Shown: one piece after another, positions 58,295 through 64,000 of the stretch
Layout: every line of letters begins with the position of its first letter
How positions within the stretch are numbered: position 1 is the stretch's first letter
Assembly: GCF_038066595.1 (NCBI RefSeq)
Contig: NZ_JBBUTH010000003.1
Location: forward strand, 372,001 to 436,000
Direction: 5' to 3'
Source: Pseudaquabacterium inlustre
GTDB lineage: Bacteria > Pseudomonadota > Gammaproteobacteria > Burkholderiales > Burkholderiaceae_C
Length of the DNA: 64,000 nucleotides
Notes under the pieces: generated by a model
Databases searched by the model: none
What the model saw: only the letters and a program-made list of their open reading frames with translations
What the model was told of the DNA's origin: nothing
Position numbers and translations under genes: made by a program

Positions 58295-60889
58295 GTGAGC
58301 CCCTGGCTCCTGATGGCCGCCTCGGGCTTTGCCGGCCTGGGCTGGCAGATCGTGTGGACCCAGCAGTGCGCGCTGTGGCTGGGCCATGAATCGGCGGCCG
58401 TGCTGGCCGTGGTGGCCGCGTTCTTCGGCGGTCTGGCGCTGGGCGCCTGGGGCCTGGGCGGGCGCATCGCGCGCAGTGCGCGGCCCGGCGTCTGGTATGT
58501 CGGCTGCGAGGCCGTGATCGCGCTCTGGGGCCTGGCGCTGGTGCCGCTGATGCCACGGGCTGCCGATGCGGCCTTGGCCCTCACCGGGCCGCAGCCCGAT
58601 GCCTGGTGGCAATGGAGCGTGGCCTTCGCCGGCGCCTTCACGCTGCTGCTGCCGGCCACCGCCGCCATGGGCGCCACGCTGCCGGCCATGGCGCGCATCG
58701 CGCAGGCCCTGCGCCGCGGCGGCGCGCCGCTGGCCGCGCTGTATGCGGCCAACACCGCCGGTGCCGTGCTGGGCGTGCTGGCCACGGCCTTCTGGCTGGT
58801 GCCCGAGCTGGGGCTGTTGCGCACCAGCCTGCTGTGCGCCGCGCTGAACGCCGGCTGTGCGCTGCTGGCCTGGCGTTGGTGGGGCCGCGCCGCTGCGACC
58901 ACGACGGTCGATGGGAGTCAGTCAGAGGTCGAGGCCGGGCCATCGCCAGACGGCCACCGCGTGCTGGCCCGGCTGGCCGCCACCGGCCTGCTGGGCATCG
59001 GCTACGAGGTGGGCGTGGTGCGCGTGATCAGCCAGGTGGCCGAGGACACGGTCTACACCTTCGCGCTGCTGCTGGCCGTGTACCTGGTGGGCACGGCGCT
59101 GGGGGCGGCGGCCTGGGCGCGATGGACGGGCCGTGGTCTCGCGTCGGGCCCGGCGCCCTGCAGCGCCCGGGCGGCCCTGCACACCGACCGCCTGCTGGTG
59201 GCCCTGGCCACGGCCTGCCTGCTGGGCGCCGGCAGCCTGTGGGCGGCCGAGTCGCTCAAGGCCGCCACGCTGGCGGCACTGGGCCCGGGGCTGGGCAGCG
59301 CACTGGCGGCCGAGGCCCTGCTGGCGCTGGCGGCCTTCGGCCTGCCCACGCTGGTGATGGGCGCGCTGTTCAGCCAGCTGGCCGAGCGTGCCACGCACGC
59401 CGGCCAGGGGCTGGGCCGGGCGCTGGGCGTCAACACGCTGGGGGCGGCGCTGGCGCCGGTGCTGCTGGGCGTGGGCCTGCTGCCGCTGGCTGGCGCCAAG
59501 GTGGTGCTGCTGAGCATTGCCGCGGGTTATCTGGTGCTGGTGGCGCCGCGCCAATGGGCCCGGCCGCTGCCCTGGGTGCCGGCCGTGGCCGCTGCGCTGT
59601 TGGCGCTGGCGGCGCCGCCGCTGGTCTTCATCGAGCAGCCCGAGGGCGGCCAGGTGCTCAGCTACCAGGAGGGGGCGATGGCCGCGGTCAGCGTGGTGGC
59701 CGACGACCAGGGCGTGGCCCGGCTGCGCATCAACAACCGGCAGCAGGAGGGCAGCAGCAGCTCGCTGCAGGCCGATGGCCGCCAGGCCCTTCTGCCGCTG
59801 CTGTTGCACCCGGCGCCGCAGCGTGCGCTGTTCCTGGGGCTGGGCACTGGCCTCACGGCTTCAGCCGCCGTGCAGGACCGCGGCCTGCGGGTGGATGCGG
59901 TGGAACTGCTGCCCGAGGTGGTGGCCGCGGCCACGCTGTTCCAGCCGGCCTGGGCCGATCCCACCGCGGCCGGCCGGCTGCAGGTGCAGGTGGCCGATGC
60001 GCGGCGCTTCGTGCGCACCGCGCCGCAGCGCTACGACCTGATCGTGGCCGACAACTTCCACCCGGCGCGCAGCGGCTCGGGCGCGCTGTACACGGTGCAG
60101 CACTTCCAGGCCGTGCGCGCACGACTGGCCGCGGGCGGGCTGTTCTGCCAGTGGCTGCCGCTGCATCAGCTGGACGAGGCCACGCTGCGCAGCATCGTGG
60201 CGTCCTTCCGAGCGGCCTTTCCGCAGGGCCGGGCCCTGCTGGCCAGCCACAGCCTGGCCACGCCGGTGATCGGACTGCTGGGCCATGCCGACGAAGGCAC
60301 GCGGGTCGACCCGGCCCAGGTGCGCCAGCGCCTGGTTGACGCGGCCACGTGGCCTGTGCCGCCGGCCGCCTTCGGCCTGCACGACGAGTGGGCGGTGCTG
60401 GGCAGCGTGGTGGCCGGACCGGCGGCGCTGGCCCGCCTGGCCGGCGATGCAGCGCTGAACACCGACGACCGGCCGGTGGTGGCCTACCGTGCACCGCGCG
60501 TGACCTATGCGCCCGACGGCACGCCGCGCGACCGCCTGTTGGCGCTGCTGCCGCAGCTGCGCCTGGCGCCCGGCGAACTGCTGGTGGCCGGCCAGGCCGG
60601 TGCCGAACAGCGCCTGGCCGCCTACCGCGCGGCCAGCGCGCGCTTTCTGTGGGCCGGCCGTGACGTGCGTCCGGCCAGCGATGTGCGGCAGATGCTGGCC
60701 CAGGTGGGGCCGCCGCTGCTGGCGGTGCTGGGCACCAGCCCCGACTTCCGTCCGGCCTACGACCCGCTGCTGGGCATGGCGCGCGCGCTGGCCGCGCAGG
60801 ATGGGCCGGCCGCGCGCGCGCTGCTCACGCAGCTGGTGCAGCTGCAGCCGGCCCGGCCCGAGGCCGCCCAGCTGCTGCAGGGGCTGTGA
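58295..60889 (+). CDS. Fused MFS-type membrane domain / spermidine synthase-like protein
   Basis: 864-residue membrane protein starting at GTG 58295. The N-terminal half (1-430) has about twelve hydrophobic helices with the MFS-like LLPATAAMGATLPAMARI. The C-terminal half is a SpeE-like Rossmann domain: LFLGLGTGLTASAAV is the SAM/dcSAM-binding glycine motif, RVDAVELLPEVVAAA supplies the acidic residue, and YDLIVADNFHPARSGSGALY is the catalytic-loop counterpart with Asp. The remaining 200 residues resemble a helical TPR-like tail. These fused proteins are widespread, but aminopropyl transfer has not generally been shown, so the product is not safely spermidine. Follows the oxygenase gene by seven bases. 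Confidence 0.75.
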   Translation: MSPWLLMAASGFAGLGWQIVWTQQCALWLGHESAAVLAVVAAFFGGLALGAWGLGGRIARSARPGVWYVGCEAVIALWGLALVPLMPRAADAALALTGPQPDAWWQWSVAFAGAFTLLLPATAAMGATLPAMARIAQALRRGGAPLAALYAANTAGAVLGVLATAFWLVPELGLLRTSLLCAALNAGCALLAWRWWGRAAATTTVDGSQSEVEAGPSPDGHRVLARLAATGLLGIGYEVGVVRVISQVAEDTVYTFALLLAVYLVGTALGAAAWARWTGRGLASGPAPCSARAALHTDRLLVALATACLLGAGSLWAAESLKAATLAALGPGLGSALAAEALLALAAFGLPTLVMGALFSQLAERATHAGQGLGRALGVNTLGAALAPVLLGVGLLPLAGAKVVLLSIAAGYLVLVAPRQWARPLPWVPAVAAALLALAAPPLVFIEQPEGGQVLSYQEGAMAAVSVVADDQGVARLRINNRQQEGSSSSLQADGRQALLPLLLHPAPQRALFLGLGTGLTASAAVQDRGLRVDAVELLPEVVAAATLFQPAWADPTAAGRLQVQVADARRFVRTAPQRYDLIVADNFHPARSGSGALYTVQHFQAVRARLAAGGLFCQWLPLHQLDEATLRSIVASFRAAFPQGRALLASHSLATPVIGLLGHADEGTRVDPAQVRQRLVDAATWPVPPAAFGLHDEWAVLGSVVAGPAALARLAGDAALNTDDRPVVAYRAPRVTYAPDGTPRDRLLALLPQLRLAPGELLVAGQAGAEQRLAAYRAASARFLWAGRDVRPASDVRQMLAQVGPPLLAVLGTSPDFRPAYDPLLGMARALAAQDGPAARALLTQLVQLQPARPEAAQLLQGL

Positions 60890-60898
60890 GCCCGCGGG

Positions 60899-61483
60899 TC
60901 AGTCGCCCTTGCGCGGGCGGCCGGTCTTCAGCGTGGGCAGCTGGCTGAGCAGCGCACGCAGCGCGGCATCGTCCATCGCGGCCAGGGCCTGCAGGCCGGC
61001 ACGCAGCAGCTCGCTCTTCTTGGCCGGGCGCTGGAAGCCCAGCGCGCGGTCCTTCAGCTGGCCGATCAGCGCGAAATCGGCGCGCGGCATCGTGAAGCTG
61101 TCGCGCACCAGCTTTTCCTTGGGCTGATCCTTGGCCGGTGCCGTGGCGGGTGCCTTGGCGGTCACCTTGGCGCGGTTGGGCTTCTCGGCCACGGCGGCGG
61201 GGGCCTTGGGCAGCTTGGGCGCGGCCTTGGTGGCCGGCTTGGCCACCGGTGCAGCCTTGGCGGCCTTGGCTGGCTTGGCGGCCACCACGGGCTTGTCCGC
61301 CTTGGGTGCCTTGGCGGGCTTGAGCGCCTTGGCCGGCTTGTCTTCGGCCCCGGTCTTCACCGGCTTGGCCGCCTTCACGGGCTTGGCCGGCTTGGCGGCC
61401 TTGACCGCCGCGGCGGGGGCCGGCGCGGCGGAGCTGGCGGCCGCTTCGGTGACTTCAGCGGCGGGTTCTTGGTTCGGATTCAT
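60899..61483 (-). CDS. Histone H1-like AKP-rich DNA-binding protein
   Basis: 194-residue basic protein. Residues 30-125 are almost entirely Ala, Lys and Pro in repeats such as KPAKPVKAAKPVK, like the C-terminal tails of histone H1 and Burkholderiales AlgP-type proteins. The C-terminal 70 residues form a compact helical domain (KLVRDSFTMPRADFALIGQL, RPAKKSELLRAGLQAL) with the strand-helix-helix look of a ribbon-helix-helix DNA-binding motif and a final GRPRKGD. It probably binds and compacts DNA. Start ATG 61483 has GGGAG nine bases upstream; ATG 61492 is too close to that site. Single gene, convergent with the spermidine-synthase-like gene. Confidence 0.8.
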   Translation of the reverse strand: MNPNQEPAAEVTEAAASSAAPAPAAAVKAAKPAKPVKAAKPVKTGAEDKPAKALKPAKAPKADKPVVAAKPAKAAKAAPVAKPATKAAPKLPKAPAAVAEKPNRAKVTAKAPATAPAKDQPKEKLVRDSFTMPRADFALIGQLKDRALGFQRPAKKSELLRAGLQALAAMDDAALRALLSQLPTLKTGRPRKGD

Positions 61484-61631
61484 GTGGTGCATCTCCCAGC
61501 GGCGCCGGCGGAACATCCTGCCGGTCGAAGGAATGGTTTATACCGTATAGATCATTAATCCGGCTGCCTTGCCACAGTGCTGACATGCTGGGGCGCTCCA
61601 ATGCCGGCTTTCGTCCGCCGCCCTGCCGCCC

Positions 61632-62291
61632 ATGCCAGGCTCGTTTCCCGTCTTCGACGCCGTCGTGGCACACCTGATCGCGCGCTGCCAGCCGGCCACG
61701 GCGCTGGACATCGGCACCGGCTCGGGCAAGTACGGCCACATGCTGGCCACCCACGCGCCGCAGTGCGAGCGCACCGGGTTGGACCTGGAGCCCAGCTATG
61801 TGGATCGCTTCGGCTTGCCCCAGCTGTATCACCACATGCACCTGGCCGACGGCGCGCAGTGGTGCCATGCCCATCCGCAGCGCCAGTTCGACATGGTGTT
61901 CCTGGGCGACAGCCTGGAGCACATGGGCAAGTCGGCGGGCATCGACCTGCTCAATGCCATGGTCTACCGCTGCGCCTGGCTGGTGATCGTGGCCCCCGAG
62001 TTCGTGGTGCAGGGCGCCGTGGATGGCGTGGCCAGCGAGGCGCACCGCTCGGTGTGGAGCGAGCGCGATCTGCACTGGCACGACCTGTGGGCCTGGGACA
62101 ACTGCCGCGCCACCACGCTGATGGTGCTGCGCGGCTACCTGCCCTGCGCCGCGCTGGGCATGGGCCAGTGGGTGGACGAGATCAATGGCGCGCAGGTGCC
62201 GCTGCGGCACTTCGACGGCCAGGAAACGGTGCGCCCGGCGCGGCTGCGCCTGGTGCAACACCCGCGCGAGGTCGAGTACCGCCAGCCGTGA
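61632..62291 (+). CDS. Class I SAM-dependent methyltransferase-like protein
   Basis: 219-residue protein. TALDIGTGSGKYGHMLATH is the glycine-rich SAM loop (motif I), followed by GLDLEPSYV (acidic residue of motif II) and FDMVFLGDSLEHMGKSAGID (motif IV, with EH). The acceptor is unknown. It is fused translationally with the GlcNAc-transferase gene: GTGA overlap of four bases. The pair most likely works on one glycan or glycoprotein. Confidence 0.75.
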   Translation: MPGSFPVFDAVVAHLIARCQPATALDIGTGSGKYGHMLATHAPQCERTGLDLEPSYVDRFGLPQLYHHMHLADGAQWCHAHPQRQFDMVFLGDSLEHMGKSAGIDLLNAMVYRCAWLVIVAPEFVVQGAVDGVASEAHRSVWSERDLHWHDLWAWDNCRATTLMVLRGYLPCAALGMGQWVDEINGAQVPLRHFDGQETVRPARLRLVQHPREVEYRQP

Positions 62292-63316
62292 ACCTGCATC
62301 CCGGCGATCCGCCAGGCCCGATCCCATCACCGGGCTCGGCCATCACGCGCACCGCGCCGCGGCCGCGGCCCACGATCTTCATCAGCGTCGCGTCCTACTG
62401 CGACCCGATGCTGGGCTTCACGCTGCGCAGCGCCTACAGCCAGGCGGCCGATCCGTCGCGCCTGCGCTTCGGCGTGGTGGAACAGGCCCTGCCGCAGCAG
62501 CGCCTGCAGCTGGGCGCGCAATGGGCCTGCGAGCAGATCCGCTGGCTGCGCGTGCATGCGCTGGAGGCGCGCGGGCCGTGCTGGGCGCGCGCCGCGGCGA
62601 TGGGCCTTTACCAGGGCGAGGACTGGTACTTCCAGATCGACTCGCACACCTGGTTCGAGCCCGGATGGGACGAGCGCCTGCTGGCCTGGTCGCGGCAACT
62701 TGCGGCGCACCACCCTCGCCATCTGCTGAGCTGCTATCCGAACCCCTTCACGCTGGTGGACGGCCATCCGTCGGCCACGGTGGTGAGCGCCCAGGTGCTG
62801 GCGCATGTAGTGGCCGATGAGGCGCAGTTTGATGCGGCCCACCCGGTGCTGATGTTCCACGGCGTGCCGGTGGCCAGCACGGCGCCGGTGCCGGGCTTCC
62901 ACATCGGTGCCGGCTGCCTGTGGGCGCCGGGCCGCATCGTCGACGAACTGCCCTACGACCCGTTCCTGTACTTCCACGGCGAAGAGCAGGCGATGGCGCT
63001 GCGCGCCTTCACGCGCGGCTGGGACATCTTCCACCCGCCGGCCATGCCGGTGTACCACCTCTATCATCAGGCCGGCGCGGCACCGCGGCCGCTGCACTGG
63101 ACGCCTGAGATGGACGCGCAGCGCACGGTGCGCTCGGCACAGCTGGCCGATGCGGCCAACCGCCGGCTGGCCGCCTTGCTGTGGCAGGGCGCCGACCTGG
63201 GCGCTTACGGCCTGGGCACGGCGCGCAGCCTGGAGGAGTTCGCGTCCTTCAGCGGCATCGACTACGCCGGCCGCCGCATTGCAGCCAGCGCGCGAAAGCA
63301 GCGCTTCGGTTACTGA
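62288..63316 (+). CDS. GlcNAc-type glycosyltransferase of the Skp1-hydroxyproline (GT60/PF11397) family
   Basis: 342-residue protein starting at GTG 62288, overlapping the methyltransferase stop. It has all the blocks of the PF11397 family: IFISVASYCDPMLGFTLRSA, RLRFGVVEQ, DWYFQIDSHTWFEPGWDERL (the DxH metal/sugar-nucleotide site), PFLYFHGEEQAMALRAFTRG and WDIFHPPAMPVYHLYHQ. In Dictyostelium the family founder transfers GlcNAc to hydroxyproline on Skp1; bacterial members are of unknown acceptor. No signal peptide or membrane segment, so it is cytoplasmic. Linkage to a 2OG-Fe(II) oxygenase four kilobases upstream is suggestive (see findings). Confidence 0.85.
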   Translation: MNLHPGDPPGPIPSPGSAITRTAPRPRPTIFISVASYCDPMLGFTLRSAYSQAADPSRLRFGVVEQALPQQRLQLGAQWACEQIRWLRVHALEARGPCWARAAAMGLYQGEDWYFQIDSHTWFEPGWDERLLAWSRQLAAHHPRHLLSCYPNPFTLVDGHPSATVVSAQVLAHVVADEAQFDAAHPVLMFHGVPVASTAPVPGFHIGAGCLWAPGRIVDELPYDPFLYFHGEEQAMALRAFTRGWDIFHPPAMPVYHLYHQAGAAPRPLHWTPEMDAQRTVRSAQLADAANRRLAALLWQGADLGAYGLGTARSLEEFASFSGIDYAGRRIAASARKQRFGY

Positions 63317-64000
63317 GCGCGCGGGGCGGCCGAGCCATCCACGCGCGAGACCTGGCCCTCGGCCGGCGGCAGCGGCTCGCTCAGCAGCGCGTCGAAGCGC
63401 ATGCGCAGACTTTCGGCGGTGGACTCGACGCGCACGCGGGTCAGGCCCAGCACCGGGTCGGCCTGCAGGGCCTGGTCCACCGTGCCTTTGGCGCGAAAGC
63501 GTTCCACCGTGTCCAGCCCCAGCGCGTGCAGCGCCTGGCTGCGGCGCTGCGCGTCGGCCAGCGCCCGCGTGCGTTCGGCCAGCAGGGCGGTGAGCGTGGC
63601 ATTGGCCTCGCGCCGGTCGTCGCTTTGCTGGCGCGCGGTGGCCAGCTGCTGCTTCAGTTCCTGCTCGCGCTGCGCGGCGGCCTCGGCTGCGGCCGTGGCC
63701 TGGCGGCGCGCCTCGTCGGCCTGGTCGCGCTGGCTCGCCAACTGGGTGCGCAGCTGCGCCAGTTCCTCGCGCAGCTGGCGCGCCTCGGCCTGCGCGCTGC
63801 CCAGCGCCTTGCGCTGCGCGGCGGCCTGGGCCAGCGCCTCGTCACGCGCCTGCTCGCGCGTGGCCTTCTCGGCCTGCAGGGCGTCGCGCTGCTGCTGGGC
63901 CTGCTGCAGCGCGGCCTGGGCACGGCGCAGGGCCTCGCGCTCGCGGTTGGCGCGCGTATCGTCGGCCGCGCTGCCAGCCATGGGCCAGGCCAGTGCGGCG
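63310..64000 (-). CDS. Exported coiled-coil protein (N-terminus outside window)
   Basis: At least 230 residues read from the right edge; the codons just before the ATG at 63981 (AALAWPM) look like the end of a signal peptide, so the true start lies beyond 64000. After the cleavage region (MAGSAADD) about 150 residues are a long Gln/Ala/Glu/Arg-rich coiled coil (AQAALQQAQQQRDAL and similar), followed by a folded C-terminal part with TVERFRAKGTVDQAL and LRMRFDALLSE. Likely periplasmic. I cannot name a family. Its stop overlaps the convergent GlcNAc-transferase gene by seven bases. Confidence 0.7.
   Translation of the reverse strand, partial: AALAWPMAGSAADDTRANREREALRRAQAALQQAQQQRDALQAEKATREQARDEALAQAAAQRKALGSAQAEARQLREELAQLRTQLASQRDQADEARRQATAAAEAAAQREQELKQQLATARQQSDDRREANATLTALLAERTRALADAQRRSQALHALGLDTVERFRAKGTVDQALQADPVLGLTRVRVESTAESLRMRFDALLSEPLPPAEGQVSRVDGSAAPRAQ

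Overview
The window is a very GC-rich, gene-dense stretch of a betaproteobacterium, most likely Burkholderiales of the Rubrivivax/Ideonella/Leptothrix type. This placement is inferred from several things. There is a DUF3683 flavin/iron-sulfur fusion protein, a complete ugp-type glycerol-3-phosphate importer, two PEP-CTERM (exosortase) proteins and a lysine/alanine/proline-rich histone-like protein. Start codons include several GTGs, and many genes overlap by 1 to 4 bases. No rRNA, tRNA, insertion sequence, prophage or CRISPR array is visible, so it reads as ordinary chromosome with accessory catabolic loci.

Layout. 1-3588 (minus): ugpB-ugpA-ugpE-ugpC, cut at the left edge. 3847-8688: a 1314-residue FAD/4Fe-4S oxidoreductase and a convergent N-formylglutamate deformylase. 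8834-14478: a five-gene dipeptide/oligopeptide ABC importer, then an L,D-transpeptidase. 15600-31577: a nine-gene, about 16 kb operon with a LacI-type regulator, TonB-dependent receptor, GH144-like lipoprotein, CUT1 sugar-binding lipoprotein with two permeases, a large secreted (alpha/alpha)6-type protein, an alpha/beta hydrolase and an 1164-residue GH94-type phosphorylase. 31673-38081: small genes including a 54-residue PEP-CTERM protein, an orphan TupA-like protein, an EamA transporter with a 25-histidine tail, DbpA helicase and a DUF4394 lipoprotein. 38186-45043: signalling proteins and a CueR/CopZ copper module. 45040-48261: thioesterase, aldo/keto reductase and an orphan LivK-like protein. 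48768-51695: nirBD behind a clear sigma-54 promoter with paired NtrC-type sites. 51723-64000: a PEP-CTERM protein, a degenerate PCu(A)C protein, a secreted PHP-like protein, PpiC and HupE/UreJ proteins, a 2OG-Fe(II) oxygenase, a fused MFS/spermidine synthase, the AKP-rich protein, a methyltransferase and a Skp1-type GlcNAc transferase.

How the genes work together. The 15.6-31.6 kb operon looks like a complete glucan pathway. The receptor would bring oligosaccharide across the outer membrane, GH144-like and possibly novel glycosidases would act in the periplasm, the ABC permeases would import the product, and a cytoplasmic phosphorylase would release glucose-1-phosphate. GH144 plus a long GH94 protein points to beta-1,2-glucan, but this is inference. 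The operon lacks an ATPase and may borrow one such as UgpC. The most directly supported regulatory findings are the nirBD sigma-54/NtrC region, the two CueR-type promoters and the LacI-type operators upstream of the glucan operon.
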